From Candidatus Rokubacteria bacterium 13_1_40CM_68_15 (GTDB taxonomy: Bacteria; Methylomirabilota; Methylomirabilia; Rokubacteriales; CSP1-6), in the NCBI GenBank assembly GCA_001917585.1, contig MNEG01000063.1, positions 1-45,999 of the forward strand: DNA of 45,999 bases. Direction: 5' to 3'. Shown in pieces: positions 1 to 8,268 of the stretch (the stretch's first letter is position 1; each line of letters begins with the position of its first letter). The translations under genes were made by a program, and so were the position numbers. The notes beneath the pieces are model-generated. The model saw only the letters and a program-made list of their open reading frames with translations, was not told the DNA's origin and did no database searches.

Positions 1-846
1 CAGCACGGCTGGACCGCCGAGCGCTTCCAGGAGGAGCTCGAGCGCCGCATCGGCTTCGCCCTCGAGCCCGCGGTGGCCGAGCAGCCGCCTGATGACGTCT
101 ACCGCGATCACGTCGGCATCCATCCGCAGAAGCAGGACGGGTATGTCTACGCCGGCGCCGCGGTGCTGCGGGGACGCCTCACCGCCGAGCAGATGCGGAT
201 CATGGCCGATCTCGCCGAGCGCTATGGCACCGGCGAGCTGCGCACGACCACGATGCAGAATCTCCTGATCCTGAACGTCCGCCGTCAGCAGGCCGATGCG
301 CTGACGCGGGAGATCGAGGCGGCCGGTCTGCGGGTTCAGGCCTCACCGTTCTGGCGCGGGACCATCGCGTGCACGGGCACGGAGTTCTGCAAGCTCGCGC
401 TGACCGAGACAAAGGGCTTCGCGCGCTGGCTGGTGGAAGAGCTGGAGGCGCGGATGCCGGGCTTCGATCAGCACCTGAAGATCCACGTCACCGGCTGTCC
501 CAACAGCTGCGGCCAGCACTGGATCGCGGACCTCGGCATCGAGGGCAAGAAGACGAAGGTCGAGGGCACGATGGTCGACGCCTACTACTTCTGCGTCGGA
601 GGCGCCGTCGGCAAGCACCAGCACACCGCGCGCCCCGTCGGCTATCGCGCGCCGGCAACCGAGGTGCCCGATGCGATCGAACGCTTGCTGAGGGCCTATC
701 TCGGCGAGCGCAAGAACGGCGACACGTTCCGCGCGTTCACGGCCCGGCATACCGACGAAGAGCTGCGCGGGTTACTGGCAGGACAGGCGGTGGCGGCAGT
801 AGTGCGCGACGCCTCTCCGGGACGCCCGCCGCGCGGCGTGGAGTAG
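1..846 (+). CDS. Nitrite/sulfite reductase, siroheme/[4Fe-4S], 5'-truncated by window edge
   Basis: The frame is open from base 1, so the true start lies upstream; 281 codons are visible where the family normally has about 500-600. The visible part holds a ferredoxin-like half domain and the siroheme domain. The iron-sulfur/siroheme cysteines are present as CTGTEFC and, about 40 residues on, TGCPNSCGQ, the C-x5-C ... C-x3-C pattern of ferredoxin-dependent nitrite and sulfite reductases. The protein should reduce nitrite to ammonia or sulfite to sulfide in the cytoplasm; the substrate cannot be decided from this half. The last 30 or so residues are Arg/Gly/Pro-rich and look unstructured. It converges on the GvpA-like gene with an 18-bp gap. 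The family is secure; the exact enzyme is open. Confidence 0.9.
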   Translation, partial: QHGWTAERFQEELERRIGFALEPAVAEQPPDDVYRDHVGIHPQKQDGYVYAGAAVLRGRLTAEQMRIMADLAERYGTGELRTTTMQNLLILNVRRQQADALTREIEAAGLRVQASPFWRGTIACTGTEFCKLALTETKGFARWLVEELEARMPGFDQHLKIHVTGCPNSCGQHWIADLGIEGKKTKVEGTMVDAYYFCVGGAVGKHQHTARPVGYRAPATEVPDAIERLLRAYLGERKNGDTFRAFTARHTDEELRGLLAGQAVAAVVRDASPGRPPRGVE

Positions 847-864
847 ACGCCCCCCGGAGCCGGC

Positions 865-1278
865 CTATGCCGGGATTCGCTCCGTGGAGCGTGGGTCGAG
901 TTGATGGAGCTCCGGCATCCGGGACGCGAGCTGGCGCCCGCACCGGTCATGGAAGAGGTCGCCGTGCATGAACATCACGTGGTCGACGGCTCGGAAGGCC
1001 TTGTTGCACCGGGCGCACCTCTGGACGCGCAACTTGGAGCCATTCGTTCCAGTCGCCTCCGAGGTGAACGGTTTGGCGGCAATCGGCGCCAGTTGGATCT
1101 CACCGATTTGAGTCTGGTAGGTCTCGATGGACGCCACGACGACGCGGGCTTCTACTGTGATGAGGTCGATGCCGACGAGGGAGACGCGGACCCAGGCGTC
1201 GATGACGATGCCCTTGTCCAGGACACGGTCCAGGACATCGAGGATACTGTTTGAAACCGATGCTCGCTGAACTTCCAT
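865..1278 (-). CDS. gvpA: Orphan gas vesicle GvpA-like protein with C-terminal Cys/His zinc-finger-like tail
   Basis: Residues 9-57 match the GvpA/GvpJ core very closely: [19 protein letters not shown], then a [13 protein letters not shown] strand. GvpA monomers pack into the rib of the gas vesicle wall. GvpA proteins are usually about 70 aa; this one is 137 aa. After a linker (58-85) it has C88-x2-C91-x18-H110-x2-C113, the spacing of a LIM/treble-clef type zinc site. No other gvp gene (gvpC, F, G, K, L, N) is visible in the window. The ATG at 1278 begins the GvpA homology; only a weak G-rich Shine-Dalgarno precedes it. Base composition is less GC-rich than the neighbours, most clearly just upstream. 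The GvpA assignment is firm from motif recall. The zinc site is inferred from spacing, and the function in isolation is unknown. Confidence 0.85.
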   Translation of the reverse strand: MEVQRASVSNSILDVLDRVLDKGIVIDAWVRVSLVGIDLITVEARVVVASIETYQTQIGEIQLAPIAAKPFTSEATGTNGSKLRVQRCARCNKAFRAVDHVMFMHGDLFHDRCGRQLASRMPELHQLDPRSTERIPA

Positions 1279-1427
1279 ACCCTACCCCGTCCCAAACCGA
1301 TCAGATGGCTTCAATAGGCACAACATAAGGAGGAGCTATCTCTACACGAACCGTGCCATCACGTAAATAGGCGTAAGCACGTAGCAGGCCATGTGCGGCT
1401 AAGGACGAAATTCCACAAAAAGCCGGC
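1279..1427. other. AT-richer intergenic gap between gvpA-like gene and livF
   Basis: This 149-bp gap is visibly poorer in G+C than the rest of the window. It is the only upstream region available for the minus-strand gvpA-like gene, so it may hold its promoter; I found no convincing -35/-10 pair. A minus-strand frame stays open through most of it (ending LRDGTVRVEIAPPYVVPIEAI) but has no ATG, GTG or TTG start. An AAGGAGG on the plus strand (about 1327-1333) is not followed by a usable start. It may be a remnant of a lost gene. Confidence 0.4.
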
Positions 1428-2123
1428 TCAGATTCCCAGATATTTCCCCTTCAATTCACGACTCCCCTTCAACTCCTCGGCGGAGCACTCGTGGACGATG
1501 CGTCCCTTGCTCATGAGGTAGACGTGGTCGGCCACGCGCAGCGCGAACGCCAGGTTCTGCTCGACCAGGAGGATGGCCGTGCCCGCCGCCCGCAACTCGG
1601 CGATCACGCGGGCCAGCTCCCGGACGAGGAGGGGGGCCAGGCCCTCGGACGGCTCATCCATCAGTAGAACGTCGGGGTTGCCGACCAGGGCGCGGCCCCC
1701 GGCCAGCATGGCCTGCTCTCCTCCGGAGAGCTTGCCGGCGCGGTGGCCCAGGCGCTCGCTCAGGCGCGGAAACAGCGTGAGGACACGCGCCAGGTTCCAT
1801 CCGCGTCCGTTTCCAGGGCGTTCGCCCACGACGAGGTGCTCCCGGACGTCGAGCGAGGGGAAGACGCGCCGGCCCTGCGGCACCAGCCCCACGCCGCGGC
1901 GGGCGATCTCGTGGGCGGGCAGGCCGGTGACATCCTCGCCCTTGAACAGCACCGAGCCCCGGCGCGCCGGCATGAGGCCGGCGACGGCGCGGATCAGCGT
2001 CGTCTTGCCGACCCCGTTGCGGCCCAGCACGGTCGCCACCTGCCCGGCCCCGACGCGCAGCGAGGCGCCCTGCAGCACCATGCTCTCCCCGTAGGCGGCG
2101 TGCAGGTCCCGCACCTCAAGCAT
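1428..2123 (-). CDS. livF: Branched-chain amino acid-type ABC transporter ATP-binding protein LivF
   Basis: A 231-aa ATPase subunit of the LIV/HAAT family, acting at the inner face of the membrane. It shows Walker A GRNGVGKTT, signature LSGGEQAM and Walker B LLMDEPSEG, with the H-loop region replaced by the LLVEQN sequence typical of LivF. Its length is normal for LivF. It is the last gene of the nine-gene minus-strand operon and overlaps livG by 8 bases, so translation is probably coupled. The ligand is set by the binding protein at 9027-10226 and need not be an amino acid: this family also imports amides, urea and aromatic acids. Confidence 0.95.
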   Translation of the reverse strand: MLEVRDLHAAYGESMVLQGASLRVGAGQVATVLGRNGVGKTTLIRAVAGLMPARRGSVLFKGEDVTGLPAHEIARRGVGLVPQGRRVFPSLDVREHLVVGERPGNGRGWNLARVLTLFPRLSERLGHRAGKLSGGEQAMLAGGRALVGNPDVLLMDEPSEGLAPLLVRELARVIAELRAAGTAILLVEQNLAFALRVADHVYLMSKGRIVHECSAEELKGSRELKGKYLGI

Positions 2124-2865
2124 CGTCGGTCCCCAGGTAGATCTCGGCCACGCGCGGATCCTTGCGCATCTCGTCCTGCGTGCCCTCGGCCAGCACGCGC
2201 CCCTGGTAGAGCACCACGACGCGGTCGGCCAGCGCGAGCGCCACGTCCATGTCGTGCTCGATGAGCAGGACGGTCACATCGCGCGGGAAGCGCCGGATCA
2301 TCGTCGCGACGGACGCCGTCTCCGCCGGCGAGAGCCCCGCCGTCGGCTCGTCGAGCAGGAGCACGCGCGGCCGCGCGGCCAGGGCCAGGATCAGCTCGAG
2401 CTGCCGCTGCTCGCCGTAGGAAAGATGGTGCGTCAGCATCGCGCTTCGGTCGCGCAATCCCCACTCGTCGAGCAGGCGCTCGGCTCTTTGCACGAGATGC
2501 GGATACGCGGTGACCGGACGGTGAAGCGTGAAGCGCGCACGGTCGGCGCCCTGGACGGCCAGGAGCACGTTGTCCATCACGCTGAGCTTGGGAAACAGCG
2601 TGGTGATCTGAAACGTGCGGCCCAGGCCCAGACGCGCGCGGCGGAACGGCTGAAGGCGCGTGACGTCGCGGTCGAAGAGGCGAATGCGGCCGGCGCTTGG
2701 CGTGATGAGACCGGTGACGATGTTGAAGAGCGTCGTCTTGCCGGCGCCGTTGGGGCCGACGATGACGAGCCGCTCGCCGTCGGCCGCGTGCATGTTGACG
2801 CCGCTGAGCGCCAGGAGCCCGCCGAAGTTGTGACTCAGGCCTTCGACGGCGAGCGCGTTCATCAT
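2116..2865 (-). CDS. livG: Branched-chain amino acid-type ABC transporter ATP-binding protein LivG
   Basis: A 249-aa ATPase subunit pairing with LivF. Walker A GPNGAGKTT, signature LSYGEQRQ, Walker B LLLDEPTAG and the H-loop in LLIEHDMDVAL are all visible. The C-terminal extension ending in EIYLGTDDA is typical of LivG. The start codon overlaps the stop of the upstream FecR/DUF6600 gene as ATGA, which ties that envelope protein to the transporter operon. The start is the first of two adjacent ATG codons. Confidence 0.95.
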   Translation of the reverse strand: MMNALAVEGLSHNFGGLLALSGVNMHAADGERLVIVGPNGAGKTTLFNIVTGLITPSAGRIRLFDRDVTRLQPFRRARLGLGRTFQITTLFPKLSVMDNVLLAVQGADRARFTLHRPVTAYPHLVQRAERLLDEWGLRDRSAMLTHHLSYGEQRQLELILALAARPRVLLLDEPTAGLSPAETASVATMIRRFPRDVTVLLIEHDMDVALALADRVVVLYQGRVLAEGTQDEMRKDPRVAEIYLGTDDA

Positions 2866-4685
2866 CGCTCTCGCTGATCGCGCTCCGGGCCACGGGGTGG
2901 TCGAGCTTCCCCCGCCGGCGCCGGTGCTCCGCGGTGCACCTCCGCGGCGGCTCGGTGTGGGGCCAGACGGTTCGCCGGCTCACCGGGCAGTGCACGCTGA
3001 GCACGCGGAGCTTCCACGCGCGGCGCCTGGGGCTGCGGCTGCGGCGCTTCGGCGCGCGGCGCCGCCGGCATCACGCGCTGGCTTCGCCCTTCGAAGCCGG
3101 ACGGCCACGCGGGGCGCTCGCGTTCCGTCTGGCTGGCGCCAAAGGGCGGACGCGGCGGCACGGAGGCCGGTGGCGCGGTCTTCGGGGCGGCGACGATCCG
3201 TGGCGCCGGCTCGTTGGCGCGTAACGCCGTGGGCGCTGTGCCCTGAGGCGGAGCCGTCGTCGTGCGCGCCGGCGTCCGCGTCCCAACGACCTGGCGAGCG
3301 AGGCCGCCCTCGGGCGGGCGCACCGCGGGACCGCTGGACACGACGAAGCTCGTTGCGTCGGGCCTCACGCGAACCCCGTCGCGCACGGGCTGCAGCCGGC
3401 GCGTGTCGACCTGGGCGACGCGCGACTCGTGCACGGGCTGCCGACCGAAGTGATCCTCGCGGACCGCCACCACGGCGTTCTGGACGCCGACGTTCTTGTA
3501 GACGGTGATGTTGTTGACGTTCACGACGGTCGTGCGATTGACGACGACGTTGTTGACGACGCGCGGCCCGCCCCAACCGATCCACGACGGCCGCCCGGCG
3601 AAGCGTGGAGTCCCCCACCACGGCACGAGCGGCTCGCCCCAGCTCAGCGCGACCCAGCTCAGCAGCGACGGGTTGCCGGCGACGGCCACGCCTGGCGCGC
3701 CGAAGAAGGCAACGAGCGCCGGCGCGTATGCGGGCCGCACCACGACGGGGCCCGGCGCCCACGCCCAGAAGCCATCGACGAAGACCCAGCGACCATAGTG
3801 ATACGGCGCCCATCCCCACGGCGCCGTATCGACCCACGTCCAGCCGTAGTGAGCATCCCAGATCCACCGGCCGGTGCTGTACGGCACCCATCCCGCGGGA
3901 ACGGTTTCGGGGACCCAGACCGCCCCGTACGTGGAAACGACGCGCCAGTTGCCATAGTGGTCCAGATCGTCGACGCCGTACACGGTGGAGGAGACGTAGC
4001 GGGCGCTCACGCTGTCGAGGAGATGCTCGGTCCGCGTGTAGTTCCACTGATCCCAGACGTCGAGATCCGGAGCGACGTAGGCCTGCACGGATGCGTTCGG
4101 CGCGCCGGAGAGAACGACTTCTTCACTGGGCGTGACGGCGACCGATTGCCCGCCGGCAGGCGTCATGATCGCTCGCCCGCCCCGTCGCGTGATGAACGAT
4201 GTCTGCGCCGGCCCGACGTCCACGCGGTAGTAGCCCGGATGGTCGATCGTGAACGCGGCATGCGGCGTGTCGAGCTCGACGGTCTGCCCCTGATCGAGGC
4301 TGCGTAGATCGATCGACACGTGTCCGTTCGTGACCTTGAACTGCAGGAAGTCGGCGTCCTGGTTGGACAGGCCCACCTGCGTGTCGCCCCAGGCGCGCAC
4401 GAAGGCCCGGGTTCCCACCTGCAGCTCGAGGTCGCCCTGGTGGGCCGTGTAGAGCTCGTCGCCCGGGGCCAACGGGACGTTGATCTGCGCAGGGGCCCAG
4501 TCCTGCGCACCCGGCCGCCAGAACGAGACCTCTCCGTCGACGTAGCTGAGACGCGGCGGGGTGCGCCCGATCGGAGAAGCGTCGGGTGCATCGGCGGCTA
4601 GCGCAGCTCGCGCGCCGGGCGCTGCGCCGGCGATCATGGTGAGCGCGAGCAGGGCTCCGAGCGCTCGAGTTGCAAGGGTCATCAT
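2862..4685 (-). CDS. Secreted FecR-like / DUF6600 Trp-rich protein inside the liv operon
   Basis: A 607-aa exported protein. A signal peptide spans about residues 1-30 (hydrophobic core then GARA). Residues 45-190 form a FecR-like beta domain (SYVDGEVSF, PLAPGDELYT, GDLELQVG, RVDVG). Residues about 215-310 carry Trp/Tyr/Gly/Pro-rich repeats such as YGNWRVV, GWVPYSTGRW, YGWTWVD and WGWAPYHYGRW, as in DUF6600 proteins. The last 150 residues or so are Pro/Ala/Arg-rich low complexity. It sits 3 bases after livM and overlaps livG by 4, so it is co-transcribed with the importer. FecR and DUF6600 proteins are envelope-associated with poorly known roles. A part in envelope sensing or cell-surface binding is only an inference. 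Confidence 0.85.
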   Translation of the reverse strand: MMTLATRALGALLALTMIAGAAPGARAALAADAPDASPIGRTPPRLSYVDGEVSFWRPGAQDWAPAQINVPLAPGDELYTAHQGDLELQVGTRAFVRAWGDTQVGLSNQDADFLQFKVTNGHVSIDLRSLDQGQTVELDTPHAAFTIDHPGYYRVDVGPAQTSFITRRGGRAIMTPAGGQSVAVTPSEEVVLSGAPNASVQAYVAPDLDVWDQWNYTRTEHLLDSVSARYVSSTVYGVDDLDHYGNWRVVSTYGAVWVPETVPAGWVPYSTGRWIWDAHYGWTWVDTAPWGWAPYHYGRWVFVDGFWAWAPGPVVVRPAYAPALVAFFGAPGVAVAGNPSLLSWVALSWGEPLVPWWGTPRFAGRPSWIGWGGPRVVNNVVVNRTTVVNVNNITVYKNVGVQNAVVAVREDHFGRQPVHESRVAQVDTRRLQPVRDGVRVRPDATSFVVSSGPAVRPPEGGLARQVVGTRTPARTTTAPPQGTAPTALRANEPAPRIVAAPKTAPPASVPPRPPFGASQTERERPAWPSGFEGRSQRVMPAAPRAEAPQPQPQAPRVEAPRAQRALPGEPANRLAPHRAAAEVHRGAPAPAGEARPPRGPERDQRER

Positions 4686-4688
4686 CTG

Positions 4689-5675
4689 TCAGCCCTCCGT
4701 TCCACTCAGCTCCTTGGACGAACAGTCGTGCGCTGGCATTCCGGGCGAGTGTTGGCCCGCGGTCGTCCGCCGCGAACGCAGCAGACCGAGCAATCCCGCC
4801 GGCGCGAACAGCGTCACCACCACGTAGATGAGGCCCAGGATCAGCAGCCAGCGTTCCGTGTAAGCGCTGATGGCGTTCTCGAGGAACACGATGGCCGCGC
4901 TGCCGACGGCGGGGCCGAGCAGCGTCCCGGCACCGCCCAGGATCACCATGATCAGGGCCATCGCGGAGAAGACGATGGAGAGGTAGGCGGGGCTCACGAA
5001 GCCGTTGTAGTAAACGAACAGCGCCCCCGACAGGCCGGCGAACGTCCCGGCCAGAACGAAGGCGACGTACTTGTGGAGCCAGACGTTGTAGCCGAGCACC
5101 TCCATGCGCCGCGAGCTCTCGCGGATGCCGACCAGCGCGCGGCCGAAGGGCGAGCGGACGACGACCCACATCAGCGCCACCGCCAGCGCGAAGACGACCA
5201 GGATGAAGTAGTAGAAGCCCATCCCGTCCCCTAGCTTGAACGGCCCGACGGTCGGCCGCGTGATACCCGGCAGGCCGTCGTCGCCGCCGGTGAGCGCGCG
5301 CCAGCCGAAGGCGATGCCCCACAGCACCTGCGCGAGCGCCAGCGTGATCATCAGGAGATAGGATCCCTGGGCGCGCAGCGCCAGCAGGCCGAAGAGCGCC
5401 GCCGTGATGGTGGCCGCGACGAGCCCGGCGCCAAAGTCCATCCAGAAGTTCGTGGTCACGCGCAGCGACAGCAGCGCCGTCGTGTACGCGGCGACGCCAA
5501 AGTACGCGGCGTGGCCGAGTGACGGCAGGCCCGCGTAGCCGAGGATCAGGTTCAAGCTCATGGCGAAGAGGGCGAAGATGAGCATCTTGGTCAGCAGGCC
5601 GAGCTGATAGGACGACAACACCAACGGCAGCGCGATCAGGAGTACGGCGCCGACCAGCGCGAGCACGCGCGTCAT
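4689..5675 (-). CDS. livM: Branched-chain amino acid-type ABC transporter permease LivM
   Basis: A 328-aa membrane protein with about 8-10 hydrophobic segments. It has the LivM hallmarks SLNLILGYAGLPSLGHAAYFGVAAY near the N-terminus (here quoted only as the SLNLILGYAG and SLGHAAYFG motifs) and the coupling-helix segment GIRESSRRMEVLGYNV. The start is the ATG at 5675, which overlaps the livH stop as ATGA and places the first membrane helix at the N-terminus. A short hydrophilic tail ends the protein. It forms the channel with LivH. The family is certain; the ligand is not. Confidence 0.93.
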   Translation of the reverse strand: MTRVLALVGAVLLIALPLVLSSYQLGLLTKMLIFALFAMSLNLILGYAGLPSLGHAAYFGVAAYTTALLSLRVTTNFWMDFGAGLVAATITAALFGLLALRAQGSYLLMITLALAQVLWGIAFGWRALTGGDDGLPGITRPTVGPFKLGDGMGFYYFILVVFALAVALMWVVVRSPFGRALVGIRESSRRMEVLGYNVWLHKYVAFVLAGTFAGLSGALFVYYNGFVSPAYLSIVFSAMALIMVILGGAGTLLGPAVGSAAIVFLENAISAYTERWLLILGLIYVVVTLFAPAGLLGLLRSRRTTAGQHSPGMPAHDCSSKELSGTEG

Positions 5676-6529
5676 CGCGCGCCGAACAGTCCCGTGGGCC
5701 GCACCGCCAGGATGATGGCCATCGGCGCGAAGATCGTGAACATCGCCAGGCCGGGAAACAGCACTTTCCCGAACGTATCGAGCAGGCCGACCAGCAAGCC
5801 GCCGAACAGCGCGCCCTTGAGGCTGCCGAGCCCGCCGATGATGACGACGACGAAGGCGAGCAGCAGGATCTCGAAGTCCGCGCCGGGATAGACGCCGACG
5901 AGCGGCCCCCCGATGATCCCGCCCAGCGCGGCGAGCGCGGCGCCCAGCGCGAAGACACCGGTCGACAGCAGCGAGACGTTGATGCCGGTGGCGCGCGCGA
6001 TCTCGGCATCGTCGATGGCCGCGCGGATCATGGCGCCGAGCTTCGTCCACTCCTGGAAGGCCCACAGCGCCAGTCCCACGACGATGCCGACGGCGATGAC
6101 GAAGAGCCGGTACGACGGGAAGATCATCCCGGCGAAGCGCACCGACGACGTGAGGCCCTCCGGCTTGGGAAGCTGGGTCGGCGTGCCCCCCCAGATCCAG
6201 AGCGAGACGTCACCGACGATCAATAAGATCCCGAAGGTCAGGAGCGCCTGGGGCAGCTCCTCGTGCTGGGGAAGCCGGCGCAGGATGAACCGCTCCATCA
6301 CCACGCCGAGCGCCACGACGAGGACGACGGCCGCCACGGTCGCGAGGAGGAAGCTCTCGGTGGCGCGCACGACCGAGAGCCCGATGTAGGCGCCCAGGAT
6401 GTAGTACGAGCCGTGGGCGAGGTTGAGGATACGCATGAGCCCATAGATGAGGGACAGACCGGCGGCCAGCAGGAACAGCAGCATGCCGAACGAGACGCCG
6501 TTCAGGACCTGGATGGTCCAGAACGTCAT
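5672..6529 (-). CDS. livH: Branched-chain amino acid-type ABC transporter permease LivH
   Basis: A 285-aa permease with about eight membrane segments. Family motifs are LSLIYGLMRILNLAHGS near the N-terminus, the cytoplasmic loop AMIRAAIDDAEIARATGIN, and a C-terminal FGKVLFPGLAMF segment followed by RPTGLFG. The start ATG at 6529 begins MTFWTIQVLNG, typical for LivH, and overlaps the stop of the upstream cysteine hydrolase by 4 bases. Together with the livM overlap this makes a tightly coupled enzyme-transporter operon. Confidence 0.95.
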   Translation of the reverse strand: MTFWTIQVLNGVSFGMLLFLLAAGLSLIYGLMRILNLAHGSYYILGAYIGLSVVRATESFLLATVAAVVLVVALGVVMERFILRRLPQHEELPQALLTFGILLIVGDVSLWIWGGTPTQLPKPEGLTSSVRFAGMIFPSYRLFVIAVGIVVGLALWAFQEWTKLGAMIRAAIDDAEIARATGINVSLLSTGVFALGAALAALGGIIGGPLVGVYPGADFEILLLAFVVVIIGGLGSLKGALFGGLLVGLLDTFGKVLFPGLAMFTIFAPMAIILAVRPTGLFGAR

Positions 6530-7119
6530 CGAGGCGTGGCCCAGAGCCCCTCGATCGTCGCGCTGCCGGCCACTCGACCGAAGTAGGTGCGCACGTTGTG
6601 GACGGCGCCGTCGTGCTCCGCCGTGGTGAAGGCGGCCGCGCAGTCCTCCGCGAGCACGGTGTCGTAGTCGCGCATGAAGGCGTCGCGCAGCGTGGATTCC
6701 ACGCAGACGTTGGTGGTCACCCCGCAGAAGATCAGCGTCGAACGGGCCAGCGTGCGCAGGACCACCTCGAGCTTGCTCCCGACGAAGGCGCTGTAGCGGT
6801 GCTTGACGACGACGATCTCGTCGGCGGCCGGCTTGACGCGGTAGAACTCGGCGCCCCAGGAATCCGTCGCGCAGATCTCCAGGCCCTTGCGCGTGCGGCG
6901 CGCGAGCCACGTGGGCGAGTTGGTCGACCGGTCGTGATGCGTCTTCACCCACACGACCGGCACCCCGGCCCGACGCGCGACCTCGACCAGGTGGACGATG
7001 CGCTCGGCCGCCGCTTGCACGGCGCCGAGCTGGGCGCCGAGCTTGCCGAACGTCCCCTGGTCGTCGCAGTAGTCGTTCTGCACGTCGACGACGACCAGCG
7101 CACACTCCTGGGGCTTCAC
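6526..7119 (-). CDS. Isochorismatase-family cysteine hydrolase
   Basis: A 197-aa cytoplasmic hydrolase of the isochorismatase/nicotinamidase fold. The catalytic Asp is D12 (VVVDVQNDY), the Lys is K106 (VVVKHRYSAF) and the nucleophile is C139 (CGVTTNVCVEST), so the D-K-C triad is complete. The family includes amidohydrolases such as RutB (ureidoacrylate), biuret hydrolase, nicotinamidase and N-carbamoylsarcosine amidase. The GTG start at 7119 has GAGGAG 8 bases upstream and overlaps the stop of the luciferase-like gene by 4. Its place between the monooxygenase and the permeases suggests it cleaves an amide or ureido product of the imported compound; this is inference. Confidence 0.9.
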   Translation of the reverse strand: MKPQECALVVVDVQNDYCDDQGTFGKLGAQLGAVQAAAERIVHLVEVARRAGVPVVWVKTHHDRSTNSPTWLARRTRKGLEICATDSWGAEFYRVKPAADEIVVVKHRYSAFVGSKLEVVLRTLARSTLIFCGVTTNVCVESTLRDAFMRDYDTVLAEDCAAAFTTAEHDGAVHNVRTYFGRVAGSATIEGLWATPR

Positions 7120-8267
7120 CGGGGAAACTCCTCGCGGAGCGCCGGCATGACGTGCCGGGCGAAGCGCTCCATGTTCCGCAGCGTCATCTCGTGCGGCATG
7201 GAGCCGACCTGGAAGATGCCCTGGATGATGCCGCAGCCGGCGCGCTTGATGCCCTCGCGGAGCTTCTGGCGGACGGTTTCGGCGCTGCCGACGATGGCGT
7301 ACCCACCGTCCTCGGCCTCCTTCCACGACGAGATCAGCGAGATGAACTTGCGCTTCGCGTGGCCGGGACGCAGCTGGGACTCCACCGAGGTGTGGCCGGG
7401 CGGGAACATGTACTCGCGCGGCAGCCGCAGGCCCTTCTTGGCCAGGTACCAGAAGTGCGGCTCGAACTCCTCGCGCGCGCTCGTGTCGGTCTCGCCCACG
7501 TAGATCATCGCCGGCCAGCCGATCTGCGAGGGGGGCACGTCGTAGCCGCAGTGGGTGGCCGCGTACTCGCGCAGCAGGTCGAAGTGCTCGCACATCACGT
7601 CGAACTGCGAGTAGGGCAGCGCGATGAACGGATAGCGCCGCTCGGCCACGAAGCGGATCGTCTCGATCGAGCCCGAGCCGGGGATCCAGATGGGCGGGTG
7701 GGGCTGCTGGTACGTGCGCGGCCACACGTTGACGAAGCGGAAGTCGTAGTGCTTCCCCTCGAAGTGAAAGGGCCCGGGCTCCGTCCACGCGCGCACGATG
7801 AGGTCGTGGGCCTCCCGGTAGCGCTCGCGCATGAACGTGGGGTTGATCTCGTAGGAGTAGGCCTCGACGCCGAGACCGACGACCATGCCCGCGATCATGC
7901 GCCCGCCCGACATGACGTCGAGCATGGCGACCTCCTCGGCCACACGCAGCGGATGGTCGTAGAGCGGCAGGGCGCTGCCGAGCACGAGGATCTTCACGCG
8001 GCTCGTCATCTTCGTGAGCGCGGCCGCCATGATGTTGGGCGATGGCATCAGGCCATAGGCGTTCTGGTGGTGCTCGTTGACGCCGATCACGTCGAAGCCC
8101 AGCCGTTCGGCGGCGACCAGCTGGTCCAGGTAGTCCGTGTAGAGCGCCTGGCCGCGCCGGGGATCGAACAGCGTGTTGGGCAGCGTCAGCCACGCCGAGT
8201 CGTGCTTCTGCTCGAAGTCGGCCGGCAGGTCCGGCCACGGCATCAGATGGAAGCAGACGAGCTGCAC
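7116..8267 (-). CDS. Luciferase-like (LLM class) flavin-dependent monooxygenase
   Basis: A 383-aa TIM-barrel flavin enzyme. Visible family features are ERLGFDVIGVNEHH, the SGGRMIAGMVVGLG turn that ends the flavin-binding core, HPPIWIPGSGS in the central region, and a C-terminal helix region (MERFARHVMPALREEF). Such enzymes use FMNH2 or F420H2 from a partner or pool to oxygenate or oxidise a substrate. A GTG start at 8267 lies one base past the hydrolase stop. The length matches RutA-like and alkanal-type members. Flanked by an alpha/beta hydrolase and a cysteine hydrolase, it is probably the oxidative step of a short catabolic route. The substrate is unknown. Confidence 0.9.
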   Translation of the reverse strand: MQLVCFHLMPWPDLPADFEQKHDSAWLTLPNTLFDPRRGQALYTDYLDQLVAAERLGFDVIGVNEHHQNAYGLMPSPNIMAAALTKMTSRVKILVLGSALPLYDHPLRVAEEVAMLDVMSGGRMIAGMVVGLGVEAYSYEINPTFMRERYREAHDLIVRAWTEPGPFHFEGKHYDFRFVNVWPRTYQQPHPPIWIPGSGSIETIRFVAERRYPFIALPYSQFDVMCEHFDLLREYAATHCGYDVPPSQIGWPAMIYVGETDTSAREEFEPHFWYLAKKGLRLPREYMFPPGHTSVESQLRPGHAKRKFISLISSWKEAEDGGYAIVGSAETVRQKLREGIKRAGCGIIQGIFQVGSMPHEMTLRNMERFARHVMPALREEFPR

Positions 8268-8268
8268 G

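Noticed and set aside
860..873. CCGGC-CTAT-GCCGG hairpin between the reductase and gvpA-like genes as a terminator
   Set aside because: Only five base pairs, no T-tract on either strand, and part of it is coding.
1355..1372. Minus-strand TGGCACG-like box as a sigma54 promoter for the gvpA-like gene
   Set aside because: The -24 half matches but the -12 half lacks the conserved GC at the right spacing.
1323..1400. Plus-strand AAGGAGG as the ribosome-binding site of a small gene
   Set aside because: No start codon at a suitable distance; the nearest ATG (about 1391) opens a three-codon frame.
7116..8267. Direct naming of the monooxygenase as RutA
   Set aside because: Only the general luciferase-like fold is evident; RutA-specific motifs were not recognised, so the Rut link is kept as a hypothesis.
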